Source of the DNA: Herbaspirillum sp. ASV7
Lineage (GTDB): Bacteria; Pseudomonadota; Gammaproteobacteria; Burkholderiales; Burkholderiaceae_D
NCBI RefSeq assembly: GCF_016429215.1
Contig: NZ_JAELUH010000006.1
Coordinates: 1-64,000, forward strand
Direction: 5' to 3'
Length of the DNA stretch: 64,000 nucleotides
This document shows positions 8,000 through 16,592 of the stretch, piece by piece. A program made the position numbers and the translations under genes. A model generated the notes under the pieces. It worked only from the letters and a program-made list of their open reading frames with translations. It had not been told where the DNA came from and ran no database searches. The first letter of the stretch is position 1. Each line of letters begins with the position of its first letter.

Positions 8000-8246
8000 T
8001 TGCTGCCTCCTTTAGAGATAGTGATTATTGGGGACCTACCCTGCTCCCCTCTTCGCGTCTGCGTTGCGCCGCATTGGTCGGGAGGCCGCGACCTGTCCTG
8101 GCTTCCCTGAATACTTCGGACCCTGGCGCCGCCGCGGATGCGGCGCGGGCCGTCTCTCTCTGTCGGCGCGGCCGTTGCCGGCGGCCGCCCTCTTTTTATC
8201 GTCACCGCCGGCTTCTATGACCGGCTGGTGGATCCTGCTGGCAGGC

Positions 8247-10061
8247 CTACTGGTCTGCCTTGACCTTGACGTAGCGCCCCGGCGCCGGCTCGATGGCCTT
8301 GTAGCGGGACGATCCGGCGGCCTTCGGCGCAGCTACCTTGCGCCCGCCATGCTTGGTCAGGAATTCGGCCCACTGGCCCCACCAGCTGCCAGGATGATCG
8401 ACCGCACCGGAGAGCCAGGTATCGGCATCCACACCGGCCTTGGCCTTGTCGTTGATCCAGTAATTGCGCTTGTTCTTGGAGGCTGGATTGATCACGCCGG
8501 CAATGTGACCGGACGCTCCCAGCACGAAACGGTTGTTGGCCGGCTTGGCCACGTTGATCAGGCCCAGCGTGGCGTAGGCTGACTTCCAGGGCACGATGTG
8601 ATCGTCACGGGAGGCATAGACGAAGGCCGGCGCATTGATCTTGCCCAGGTCGATCTTCTCGCCGCCCACGGTGAGGCGACCGGGATCCTTGAGCGCATTC
8701 TCCAGATACATGTGGCGCAGGTAATAGCAGAACATCGGCCCCGGCAAATTGGTGCTGTCGGCATTCCAGTACAGCAGGTCGAAGGCACTGGGCGGCTCAC
8801 CCTTGAGGTAGTTGGATTCGACATAGTTCCACAGCAGGTCGTTGGGACGCAGGCTGGAGAAGGCGCTGGCGAAATCGCGCCCGGCCATCAGGCCACGCTT
8901 GCCGATCATCTGCTCGCGCAGGGCCAACTGCATCTCGTCGATGTAGACATCGATGGCGCCGGTATCGGAGAAATCCAGGAAGGTCGTCAGCAGGGTCAGG
9001 CTGGCGACCGGATCCTCGCCGCGCGCGGCCAGCAGGGCCAATGCGCAGGACAGGATGGTGCCGCCCACGCAGAAGCCCAGCGCATTGATCTGCGGCTGCT
9101 TGCTGATCTCCTGCACGATATGGATGGAACGCACCACGGCGTCATCGACATACTGGTCCCAGGTGGCGCCATCGACCGAAGCGTCGGCATTGCGCCAGGA
9201 GATCAGGAATACCGTATGCCCCTGCTCCACCGTATAGCGCACCAGCGAATTCTGCGGCTGCAGGTCGAGGATGTAGAACTTGTTGATGCACGGCGGCACG
9301 ATCAGCAGCGGCACCGCATGCACCGTCTTGGTCAGTGGCGTGTACTGGATCAGCTGGAACAATTCGTTCTCGAAGATCACCGTGCCGGCGCTGGCACCGA
9401 CATCGCGCCCCACCTCGAAGGCGGTCTCGTCGGTCTGCGACACATGGCCCTTCTGCAGGTCGGCCAGCAATTGCGCTATGCCCTTGGTGAGGCTCTCGCC
9501 GCGTGTCTCGATGATCTTCTGCTGAGCCACCGGATTGGTGGCCAGGAAGTTCGCCGGCGACATCGCATCGATCATTTGCTGCACCGCAAAACGCAGCTTG
9601 TGACGCACCTTGTCAGTGCCCTTCACCGCATCGGCCAGGGCCAGCAGGAACTGCGAATTGAGCTGGTAGGCTGCCGCCTGGAATGCGAAGTAGGGATGCT
9701 CCTGCCAGGCCGGCGCCGACAAGCGGCGATCGGTGATGGCGGGCGTCCTGGCGGCCAGCATCGATTGCCAGAGCTCGGCGAACTGCCGGGTGTAGTCCTG
9801 CTGCAGACGCACCATGTCGGCCGGATCGATGGAGGCGCCCAGTTCGCCAAGCTGGCGACTCAGGGCCGCAGCATCGAGCGGGCCGGCACCGGCCGGCATG
9901 CCCATGCCAGGAAAACCCTGGAAGGCCTGCGCAGGCGGCTGGAACTGCTGGAACTGGGATTGGAATTGCGACTGCAGCGAGGTCCAGAATTTCGGATCGG
10001 ACATCTGGGCCAGCCACGCGGATACATCGGGAGAAGGTTGCTGCGGACTCTGCTTGTTCAT
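8247..10061 (-). CDS. phaC: Class I poly(3-hydroxyalkanoate) synthase
   Basis: 604 residues, typical for class I enzymes, which polymerise (R)-3-hydroxybutyryl-CoA on the granule surface. The PhaC N-domain is followed by an alpha/beta hydrolase domain. The lipase-like box ALGFCVGGT places the catalytic cysteine at about residue 331. The catalytic Asp is in RDDHIVPW (about 487) and the His in GASGHIAGVINP (about 519); the four extra residues between Asp and His relative to Cupriavidus necator lie in a loop (NVAKPANN). The N-terminus is Gln-rich (SQFQSQFQQFQ). Upstream, on the opposite strand and 57 bases away, is a small membrane protein gene. Confidence 0.97.
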   Translation of the reverse strand: MNKQSPQQPSPDVSAWLAQMSDPKFWTSLQSQFQSQFQQFQPPAQAFQGFPGMGMPAGAGPLDAAALSRQLGELGASIDPADMVRLQQDYTRQFAELWQSMLAARTPAITDRRLSAPAWQEHPYFAFQAAAYQLNSQFLLALADAVKGTDKVRHKLRFAVQQMIDAMSPANFLATNPVAQQKIIETRGESLTKGIAQLLADLQKGHVSQTDETAFEVGRDVGASAGTVIFENELFQLIQYTPLTKTVHAVPLLIVPPCINKFYILDLQPQNSLVRYTVEQGHTVFLISWRNADASVDGATWDQYVDDAVVRSIHIVQEISKQPQINALGFCVGGTILSCALALLAARGEDPVASLTLLTTFLDFSDTGAIDVYIDEMQLALREQMIGKRGLMAGRDFASAFSSLRPNDLLWNYVESNYLKGEPPSAFDLLYWNADSTNLPGPMFCYYLRHMYLENALKDPGRLTVGGEKIDLGKINAPAFVYASRDDHIVPWKSAYATLGLINVAKPANNRFVLGASGHIAGVINPASKNKRNYWINDKAKAGVDADTWLSGAVDHPGSWWGQWAEFLTKHGGRKVAAPKAAGSSRYKAIEPAPGRYVKVKADQ

Positions 10062-10118
10062 GCTCGGATCTGCAATTTTCGCGTATCTTTACGGTTTGTA
10101 TCGAAGCACCATATCACC

Positions 10119-10421
10119 ATGTACATCGTCGCTATCGCATGGCTTTACGTTGTCTTCATGATGTCGATCACCGAGCAGTCGGCGACCGCCGGAGTGGCCA
10201 CGTTCCTGCTGTACGGGATATTTCCCTTGACCGTTGTTTTATACCTGATGGGTACGCCGCAACGCAAGCGGAATCGTCAAAAGAGAGAGAAATTAAAAGC
10301 TGCCGGCCAGCAGCAGACCGATGCTGACGACCTGATGAAAAGCGAGTCGATCGATGAGCCGGCGAGCGTGCAAGCCCCTGCGCAGCAGGATGCGCGCGCC
10401 GGAAGGGATCATAAAAACTAA
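10119..10421 (+). CDS. Small two-TM membrane protein of unknown function
   Basis: 100 residues: two hydrophobic segments (about 3-18 and 25-44), then a charged, Lys/Arg-rich and Gln/Asp-rich cytoplasmic tail (QRKRNRQKREKLKAAGQQQ). The Shine-Dalgarno is weak. It is divergent from phaC with only 57 bases between the two starts, so the promoters must be packed face to face. I recall similar short proteins from Burkholderiales but know no function. Confidence 0.72.
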   Translation: MYIVAIAWLYVVFMMSITEQSATAGVATFLLYGIFPLTVVLYLMGTPQRKRNRQKREKLKAAGQQQTDADDLMKSESIDEPASVQAPAQQDARAGRDHKN

Positions 10422-10518
10422 TAAAATTCGCCCATCACGCCCACTCCCGGTGCAGGCAGAAGCCTTGTCAGACAATGGTTTGCGCAGTGCAACATCATTC
10501 ACCGCGTGCGCGGGAAAC

Positions 10519-10794
10519 TCAGCGATAGCGGCCCTGCCCTGCAGTACGCTTGACGGTGATGCGGCGATAGCGGGGTTTCAGTACGGCAAGCATGTCGCGC
10601 AAGACGGCCGATCCACGCCAGGGTGGCGCGACATAAGCCATACGTAACTGAACCAAGTCATTTTCACGTAACTGACAATCAAGCATGGCAATCATGCTGC
10701 CATTCACGTAAGCGTAGACATGGACTTGGTCGGGCTGACGCTCGCGGGGCCCTTCGATCTTCCAGGCTCCGGCGGGGACGGAACAGGTAGGCAT
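10519..10794 (-). CDS. Small conserved-looking protein of unknown function
   Basis: 91 residues starting at the ATG that shares one base with the stop of the upstream permease gene (TGATG), which indicates translational coupling. An upstream GTG at 10806 is possible. No signal peptide. The sequence has an alternating hydrophobic/charged pattern (VHVYAYVNGSMIAMLDCQLRE) and a basic tail (KPRYRRITVKRTAGQGRYR). No known family is recognised. It is cotranscribed with the TauE-like permease. Confidence 0.6.
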   Translation of the reverse strand: MPTCSVPAGAWKIEGPRERQPDQVHVYAYVNGSMIAMLDCQLRENDLVQLRMAYVAPPWRGSAVLRDMLAVLKPRYRRITVKRTAGQGRYR

Positions 10795-11570
10795 CACGTC
10801 GCCCACGCCACGATATGCCAGGCCAGGTGCACGCCCAGCAGCAGCAAGCCGATGAAGAAGCAGCGCCGGAACGTCGTGGCGCGCACCATGCCGCGCACGC
10901 GGGTTCCGATGGCCATGCCCAGGAGGGCCGGCAACAGCACCAACAGCGACGCCCAGCCCACGCCCCCGCCGAAGGCTCCGCCCTGCCCCAGATTGATCGC
11001 CAGTGCCAGGGTCGAGACGGTAAAGGACAGGCCCAAGGCCTGGATCAGTTCATCGCGCTGCAAACCCAGCGCCTGCAGGTAGGGCACGGCGGGGATCACG
11101 AACACGCCCGTGGCAGCCGTCACGAGGCCAGTAAGCAGACCGATCACGGGCGACCACCACTTTTCCTGCGCGGCCGGCACCGACAGCGTGAACGAGGCCA
11201 GGCCCGCCACCGCATACAGCACCAGCGCCAGCCCCAGCACGACAATGGCGTGGCGCCCGCCATCGGCGCCCATGAAGCCGCTGCCGGCCAGGGTACCCAG
11301 CACGATCCCCACCAGCAGACCCCACAGCCGCCGCGCCAGCGCCAGGAAGGTGCCACCGGAAAGCAGTTGCCAGCCATTGGTCACCATCGAAGGCACAATC
11401 AGCAAGGCAGCCGCCTGCACCGGCGACATGACCAGGCTCAGCAAGCCCACCGCCACCGTGGGCAAGCCCAGGCCGATGACGCCCTTGACGAAGCCGGCCA
11501 GCAGGAACACCGCCAGGCTGGCCGCCAGCACCGTGGCATTCATGTCGAGGAGGGTGAGCAGGCTGGTCAT
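10794..11570 (-). CDS. TauE/SafE-family permease (anion exporter or uptake protein)
   Basis: 258 residues, about eight membrane segments, with the family hallmark of two repeated halves each starting with a Gly-rich helix: FLLAGFVKGVIGLGLPTVAVGLL in the first, GLLTGLVTAATGVFVIPAVPYLQALG in the second. The family moves sulfite, sulfoacetate or other small organic anions across the inner membrane; the substrate here is not known. A LysR-type regulator is divergently encoded 148 bases away and is the likely regulator. The ATG at 11570 lacks a clear Shine-Dalgarno; an internal ATG at 11543 is possible. Confidence 0.88.
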   Translation of the reverse strand: MTSLLTLLDMNATVLAASLAVFLLAGFVKGVIGLGLPTVAVGLLSLVMSPVQAAALLIVPSMVTNGWQLLSGGTFLALARRLWGLLVGIVLGTLAGSGFMGADGGRHAIVVLGLALVLYAVAGLASFTLSVPAAQEKWWSPVIGLLTGLVTAATGVFVIPAVPYLQALGLQRDELIQALGLSFTVSTLALAINLGQGGAFGGGVGWASLLVLLPALLGMAIGTRVRGMVRATTFRRCFFIGLLLLGVHLAWHIVAWAT

Positions 11571-11718
11571 GGGAGGATTGGTGAGAAGTGCTGCGTACGT
11601 CTATCGGAATAGTCCCAGTCTGCCAGTGCTCGCTGCGGCTGAAAATGTGGAATACACTTAGCCTGCCTTCGTCCTGGCCGAAGGCAGAACCCTTCCTCCC
11701 CGCCCTCCTCTGCCTGCC

Positions 11719-12612
11719 ATGAGCCACCGATTCGAACTATCCGACCTGCGTCTGTTCCTCCACATCGTCGAGAGCGGCAGCATCACCGCTGGCGCCGCCC
11801 GTGCGCACATGGCACTGGCCTCGGCCAGTACGCGTATCCGTAACATGGAAGATGCCTTGGGCACAGCCCTGCTGGAGCGCGGCCGGCGCGGTGTCCAGAC
11901 CACCGACGCCGGGCGCGCGCTGGCCCATCACGCGCGCATGATGGCGCAGCAGATGGAACAGTTGCGCGATGAGCTGGGCCAATATGCGCAGGGATTGAAG
12001 GGGCACATCCGGCTGCTGTGCAATACCTCGGCCATGACCGAGTTCCTGCCGGAGGTGCTGGCGCGCTTCCTGGCGCGTCATCCGCATACCGATATCGAAC
12101 TGGAAGAAAAGCTGAGCTACGAAGTGGTACAGGCCGTCGTCGATGGCGTGGCCGACGTGGGCATCATCGCCGACTCCACCGACAGCGGCCCCTTGCAGAC
12201 CTATCCTTTCCGCCAGGACCACCTGGTGGCGGTGCTTTCGAAGAAGCATCCGCTGGCGCGCCGCAAGTCGCTGGACTTTGCCGAGTTGCTGGGCGAGGAT
12301 TTCGTCGGTCTCTCCGGTGACAGCGCCCTGCAGCAGCACTTGTCGGGCCATGCCACGCGCGCCGGCAAACGCCTGCAATACCGGGTGCGGTTGCGCAGCT
12401 TCGAGGGCATCTGCCGCATGGTCGAGCACCAGGTCGGCGTGGCCGTGATCCCGGAGACCGCCGCCACCACCAATGCGGCCCACATGGACATCCGCGCCAT
12501 CCCGCTGGCCGATGGCTGGAGCCGCCGACATCTGCTCATCTGCGTGCGCGGCCTGGAAGGCTTGCCGGGGCACACGCGGGAACTGATCCACGCCCTGCAA
12601 AGCCATCCCTGA
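11719..12612 (+). CDS. LysR-family transcriptional regulator
   Basis: 297 residues: N-terminal winged helix-turn-helix (residues 6-66, FLHIVESGSITAGAARAHMALASASTRIRNMEDALGTALLERG) and a substrate-binding domain (from about 93, HIRLLCNTSAMTEFLPEVL). It is divergent from the TauE-like permease gene, the usual arrangement for a LysR regulator and its target. The helix-turn-helix lacks the common LTxxQPAVS form, having MALASASTR instead. Its ligand is unknown. Confidence 0.92.
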   Translation: MSHRFELSDLRLFLHIVESGSITAGAARAHMALASASTRIRNMEDALGTALLERGRRGVQTTDAGRALAHHARMMAQQMEQLRDELGQYAQGLKGHIRLLCNTSAMTEFLPEVLARFLARHPHTDIELEEKLSYEVVQAVVDGVADVGIIADSTDSGPLQTYPFRQDHLVAVLSKKHPLARRKSLDFAELLGEDFVGLSGDSALQQHLSGHATRAGKRLQYRVRLRSFEGICRMVEHQVGVAVIPETAATTNAAHMDIRAIPLADGWSRRHLLICVRGLEGLPGHTRELIHALQSHP

Positions 12613-12613
12613 C

Positions 12614-12643
12614 AAAAAAATGGCGGCCCCTGGGAGCCGCCAT
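12614..12643 (-). terminator. Rho-independent terminator after pgeF
   Basis: ATGGCGGC (12620-12627), 8-base loop, GCCGCCAT (12636-12643). On the minus strand the stem is followed directly by a T-run of 7. It serves pgeF and lies just beyond the convergent LysR gene. Confidence 0.85.
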
Positions 12644-12672
12644 CGTCTCAAGACCAGCCTGCCGCTAAGCCA

Positions 12673-13419
12673 TCATTTGAGCCAGATCAGCGAGCCCATG
12701 CGTCCGGTGACCCGGTCCCGCCGATAGGAATAGAAGCGCGTATCGGCCACCGTGCACAGCCCGCCGCCGCTGACCTGATCCACGCCGACGGCCGCCAGGC
12801 GCAAGCGCGCCAGATGGTAGATGTCGGCCAGGTACTTGCCCGGGCGCCCAGGATAATCGCGGAAGGCAGCCTGCGCACCTGCCTGCTGCTGCACGAAGGC
12901 CTCCTTCACCTCGGCGCCGACCTCGAAGTTGTCCGGTCCGATGGCCGGTCCCAGCCAGGCCAGGATATCGGCCGCACCCCGCGCACGCATGGCGGCCACG
13001 GTATGTTCCAGCACGCCGGCGGCCAGGCCGCGCCAGCCGGCATGGGCGGCACCCACCACGGTGCCGGCGCGGTCGCAGAACAGCACCGGCAGGCAATCGG
13101 CCGTCATCATCACGCACACCGCGCCGGGCGTGGTGCTGATGCAGGCATCGCCCTGCGCATCGGCCGGCAGAGCGGCCGCATCCAACACCGTCACGCCATG
13201 CACCTGGGTAAGCCAGGCCGGCTCCTGCGGCAGCAGGCGTCGCAACAGCGCCCGGTTGCGCGCTACCAGTGCGGGATCATCGTCGACATGCGTACCCAGG
13301 TTCAGGCCTGCACTGCCCTGCCCATCCCCATAGGGAGAGGGGCTGTGGCCGCCGGCGCGCAGGGTGGTCAGGGCGCCGATGTTGGCCGGCGCCGGCCACT
13401 CGGGGATCAGGAGTTCCAT
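12673..13419 (-). CDS. pgeF: Purine nucleoside phosphorylase / multicopper-oxidase-like PgeF (YfiH family)
   Basis: About 248 residues. The YfiH/LACC1 family binds zinc and acts on purine nucleosides; PgeF also edits peptidoglycan precursors. The motifs are VHG (WLTQVHGVTVLDA), TADCLPVLFCD, and AAHAGWRGLAAGVLE, together giving the Cys/His metal site. The start at 13419 (MELLIPEWPAPANIGALTTLRAGG) fits the family N-terminus and lies 13 bases after the rluD stop; a longer start at 13446 would overlap rluD. Neither start has a strong Shine-Dalgarno. It forms an operon with rluD, a common Burkholderiales arrangement. Confidence 0.9.
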   Translation of the reverse strand: MELLIPEWPAPANIGALTTLRAGGHSPSPYGDGQGSAGLNLGTHVDDDPALVARNRALLRRLLPQEPAWLTQVHGVTVLDAAALPADAQGDACISTTPGAVCVMMTADCLPVLFCDRAGTVVGAAHAGWRGLAAGVLEHTVAAMRARGAADILAWLGPAIGPDNFEVGAEVKEAFVQQQAGAQAAFRDYPGRPGKYLADIYHLARLRLAAVGVDQVSGGGLCTVADTRFYSYRRDRVTGRMGSLIWLK

Positions 13420-13432
13420 GGCCCGGGCGCGA

Positions 13433-14551
13433 TCAATACTCGTCATCGTCGTCGTCGAAGTCGCCCAGCATCGGATCGGGCTCCTCGCTCATTTCGGGGA
13501 TCTCGGCCAATGCCGGGTCGATGCCGGCCCGCTGCAGCAGGGCCAGGATGTCCTCCGGCAGGGGTGCAGCCCACTGGCGGAACTTGCCCGAGCTCGGATG
13601 CACCAGGCCCAGGCGGCCGGCCAGCAGCGCCTGGCGCGGGAACACCGTCACCAGGTGCTGCTTGCCATACAGCGCATCCCCCACCAAGGGGAAGCCCAGC
13701 GACTGCAAATGGACCCGGATCTGGTGGGTACGCCCGGTTTCCAGGCGGCAATGCACCAGGCTCACCGGCTTGCGGTCGATCTCGCCGGTGGCCAGGCGTC
13801 GGTAATGGGTCACCGCCGGCTTGGCACGCAGGCTCTGCGACACCGCCATCTTGATACGGTCGCGCGGGTGGCGCGCCATCGGCGCATTGACGGTACCGGA
13901 GAGCTGCGGCAGGCCCCACACCAGCGCCAGATACTGGCGCTTCATGCTGCGCGCCTGCAACTGGCGCACCAGGTCGGTCTGGGCCGCCAGGGTCTTGGCC
14001 ACGACCATGAGGCCGCTGGTTTCCTTGTCCAGGCGATGCACGATGCCCGCACGCGGCACCTTGGCCAGTGCCGGGCAATGGTGTAACAGGCCGTTGAGGA
14101 GCGTGCCGCTCCAGTTGCCGGCGGCCGGGTGGACCACCAGGCCGGCCGGCTTGTTGAGCACGATGATGGCGCGATCCTCGTGCAGGATGTCCAGCGCCAT
14201 CGGCTCCGGGCCATAGGGCTGCTCGGCCGGCACCGATTGCGGCGCCACCTCCACCAGCTCATCGCCCAGCATGGTCATCTTGGCCTTGGCCGGAGCGCCG
14301 TTGACGGTGACATGGCCGTCCTCGATCCATTGCTGGATGCGGTTGCGGGAGAATTCCGGCATCAGGCCCGATAGCACCTTGTCCAGGCGCTGGCCGATGA
14401 CATCGTCATCCAGGCGCAGGGTCAAGGGCTCCAGGCCGGCGGCGCTTTCGTCGGCGCCAGCGTCGCCGTCATCGAAATCGTCCTCCAGCGGGAGGTCGGT
14501 CTTTACAGGCACTTGGCCATTTGTAATCTCAGGGGGTTTCTTACGTGACAT
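13433..14551 (-). CDS. rluD: 23S rRNA pseudouridine synthase RluD
   Basis: 372 residues. RluD makes pseudouridines 1911, 1915 and 1917 in helix 69 of 23S rRNA. It has an N-terminal S4 domain (QRLDKVLSGLMPEFSRNRIQQWIEDGHVTVNG) and the RluA-type catalytic domain with GIVHRLDKETSGLMVVAK, containing the catalytic Asp. Both ends are unusually acidic: DLPLEDDFDDGDAGADESA near the N-terminus and DFDDDDDEY at the C-terminus. bamD starts divergently 112 bases upstream. Confidence 0.94.
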   Translation of the reverse strand: MSRKKPPEITNGQVPVKTDLPLEDDFDDGDAGADESAAGLEPLTLRLDDDVIGQRLDKVLSGLMPEFSRNRIQQWIEDGHVTVNGAPAKAKMTMLGDELVEVAPQSVPAEQPYGPEPMALDILHEDRAIIVLNKPAGLVVHPAAGNWSGTLLNGLLHHCPALAKVPRAGIVHRLDKETSGLMVVAKTLAAQTDLVRQLQARSMKRQYLALVWGLPQLSGTVNAPMARHPRDRIKMAVSQSLRAKPAVTHYRRLATGEIDRKPVSLVHCRLETGRTHQIRVHLQSLGFPLVGDALYGKQHLVTVFPRQALLAGRLGLVHPSSGKFRQWAAPLPEDILALLQRAGIDPALAEIPEMSEEPDPMLGDFDDDDDEY

Positions 14552-14556
14552 CAGCT

Positions 14557-14562
14557 ATAATC
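14557..14562 (+). promoter_or_regulatory. Possible -10 element for bamD
   Basis: A perfect TATAAT lies about 100 bases upstream of bamD, in the rluD-bamD divergent gap. No good -35 is evident at 16-18 bases, so the assignment is tentative. Confidence 0.35.
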
Positions 14563-14663
14563 GCCGGATCGGGTTGATTGTATTTCGGGTATCGATGCAG
14601 CCGGCTCGGGAGGCGCACTGCGCCATGCACAACTGATAAGTCCCAGACAAGCACACAAGAGTC

Positions 14664-15464
14664 ATGCACAAAATCTTATTGAAGTTCTTCATCATCGGTT
14701 TTGCCCTCTCGCTCACCGCCTGCGGCCTATTGCCAGAGCAAAAGGACGAGACAGTCGGCTGGTCTGCGGCCAAATTATACTCGGAAGCCAAGGATGAACT
14801 GAATGCCGGCGGCTACGAGAAGTCCATCAAGTACTTCGAGAAGCTGGAATCGCGCTACCCCTTCGGCACCTATGCCCAGCAGGCCCAGATGGATATCGCC
14901 TATGCCTACTATCGTCAGAACGAGCAGGCACAGGGCCTGGCGGCGGTGGACCGCTTCATCAAGCTGCACCCCAACCATCCCAACGTCGACTACATGTACT
15001 ACCTGCGTGGGCTGATCAACTTCAATGATCGCACCAGCATCTTCGACACCATCACCGACCAGGACAACACCGAGCGCGATCCCAAGGCCATGCGCGACGC
15101 CTTCGATTCGTTCAAGCTGCTGGCCGAGCGCTTCCCGGACAGCAAGTACACCCCGGACGCCATCGCCCGCATGCGCTACCTGGTCAACGCCATGTCGCAA
15201 TACGACGTCCACGTAGCCAACTATTACTTCCGTCGTGGCGCCTACGTCTCGGCCGCCAACCGTGCCCAGGCGGCCATCAAGCAATATCCTGATTCGCCGG
15301 CCAACGAGGAAGCCCTGTTCATCCTGATGCGCTCCTACGACGCACTGGGCCAGACCAAGCTCAAGGAAGACACCGAACGCATCATCCAGGCCACCTATCC
15401 GAACAGCCCCTGGTACACCGGCGGCCCGAAGAAGAAGGAAAAGCCCTGGTGGAAGGTCTGGTAA
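14664..15464 (+). CDS. bamD: Outer-membrane protein assembly lipoprotein BamD
   Basis: 266 residues. BamD is the essential lipoprotein partner of BamA in inserting beta-barrels into the outer membrane. The signal peptide ends in the lipobox LTAC with the lipidated Cys at 20. TPR-like repeats follow (AKLYSEAKDELNAGGYEKSIKYFEKLESRYPFGTYAQQAQ, and AAVDRFIKLHPNHPNVDY, which is the conserved HP motif). The C-terminus is basic and Trp-rich (KKKEKPWWKVW). It is divergent from rluD and followed by an intrinsic terminator. Confidence 0.96.
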   Translation: MHKILLKFFIIGFALSLTACGLLPEQKDETVGWSAAKLYSEAKDELNAGGYEKSIKYFEKLESRYPFGTYAQQAQMDIAYAYYRQNEQAQGLAAVDRFIKLHPNHPNVDYMYYLRGLINFNDRTSIFDTITDQDNTERDPKAMRDAFDSFKLLAERFPDSKYTPDAIARMRYLVNAMSQYDVHVANYYFRRGAYVSAANRAQAAIKQYPDSPANEEALFILMRSYDALGQTKLKEDTERIIQATYPNSPWYTGGPKKKEKPWWKVW

Positions 15465-15514
15465 GACCAACGGGCGGCCATCGCAAGCCTGACGCCGCCA
15501 ACCACGCAGCCAAC

Positions 15515-15549
15515 AAAAAACCTCGCCATGCAGATGGCGAGGTTTTTTT
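15515..15549. terminator. Bidirectional terminator between bamD and yaaA
   Basis: A-run, CCTCGCCAT (15521-15529), loop GCAG, ATGGCGAGG (15534-15542), then 7 T. The A-run on the left makes it work for the convergent yaaA transcript as well. Confidence 0.9.
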
Positions 15550-15597
15550 ATTGCCCGACGCCAAGGCGCGGCACGCCCTGGCGCGATTGCGGCCGGT

Positions 15598-16374
15598 TCA
15601 GGCTTCCAGCTTGCGGCGGAACACCCAGCTGCTCTCGGTGGAGGCATCGGCGGCGAAGGCATAGCCGTCCAGGTCGAAGGCCTTGAGCTTTTCGGGCTGG
15701 CTGATGTTCTTCAGGGCGGCATAGCGCGCCATCAGGCCGCGCGCGCGCTTGGCGTAGAAGGAGATGATCTTGTACTTGCCCCCCTTCCAGTCCTCGAACA
15801 CCGGCGAGATCACCTGGGCCTTGAGCAGCTTGGGCTTGACCACCTTGAAATACTCTTCCGAAGCCAGGTTCACCAGTACCGGCGTCTTCTGCGTCGCCAG
15901 TTCGGCATTGATGGCCTCGGTGATCTCGCTGCCCCAGAAGGCATACAGATCCTTGCCATGGGGATTGGCCAGCTTGGTGCCCATTTCCAGGCGGTAAGGC
16001 TGCATCAGGTCCAGCGGACGCAGCATGCCGTAGAGGCCCGAGAGGATGCGCACATGGTTCTGCAGGTAATCCAGCTGCTTGCCGTTGAGCGAGGCGGCCT
16101 GCAAGCCCTCATAGACATCGCCATTGAAGGCCAGCACGGCTTGCTTGGCATTCCTGGTCGTGAACTTGCGCGACCAGGAAGCGTAGCGGTTGACGTTGAG
16201 CACCGACAACTGGTCGGAAATGCTCATCAGGCTGCCAATCTCAGCCGGCGAGAGTTTCTTGAGCACCTCGATCAGCTCGGCCGAACGCGGCACGAAGGCC
16301 GGCGTGGTGTGCAGATCGGTGGTGGCGGGCGTATCGTAGTCCAGCGACTTGGCGGGAGACAAGACAATCAGCAT
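15598..16374 (-). CDS. yaaA: YaaA peroxide-stress DNA-binding protein
   Basis: 258 residues, the full family length. YaaA lowers intracellular unincorporated iron and protects DNA during hydrogen peroxide stress. The family N-terminus [16 protein letters not shown] is exact, and the conserved [31 protein letters not shown] and [15 protein letters not shown] stretches are all present. The start at 16374 is set by the N-terminal motif; a start at 16389 (MDESP) is possible. It is convergent with bamD and divergent from a chemoreceptor gene 218 bases away. Confidence 0.94.
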   Translation of the reverse strand: MLIVLSPAKSLDYDTPATTDLHTTPAFVPRSAELIEVLKKLSPAEIGSLMSISDQLSVLNVNRYASWSRKFTTRNAKQAVLAFNGDVYEGLQAASLNGKQLDYLQNHVRILSGLYGMLRPLDLMQPYRLEMGTKLANPHGKDLYAFWGSEITEAINAELATQKTPVLVNLASEEYFKVVKPKLLKAQVISPVFEDWKGGKYKIISFYAKRARGLMARYAALKNISQPEKLKAFDLDGYAFAADASTESSWVFRRKLEA

Positions 16375-16592
16375 CGGGGATTCATCCATTGTAGAGATTG
16401 GCCGCCATGATACCGAAAGTGCGGCGAACGTGCGCCGCGCTGACAAGCGGAGTTGATACCGCAATTTGGCGCGCAAAAGACAGGCTGTTGCAGCTTTTGT
16501 CAGACCCCGGTGGCTCCTACACTGGCTCTCTGGGCTCCACCCCACACTTCGACTGCATCCACCTGCAGCGCATCCTCGCCAAAGGACACACC

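Noticed and set aside
8167-8201. GC-rich hairpin followed by five T on the plus strand, between phaC and phaB
   Set aside because: It would terminate rightward transcription, but no rightward gene precedes it; leftward there is no T-run.
8598-10118. Long plus-strand frame opposite phaC, fused to the small membrane protein
   Set aside because: Only the last 100 codons from 10119 look like a protein. The rest is antisense to phaC.
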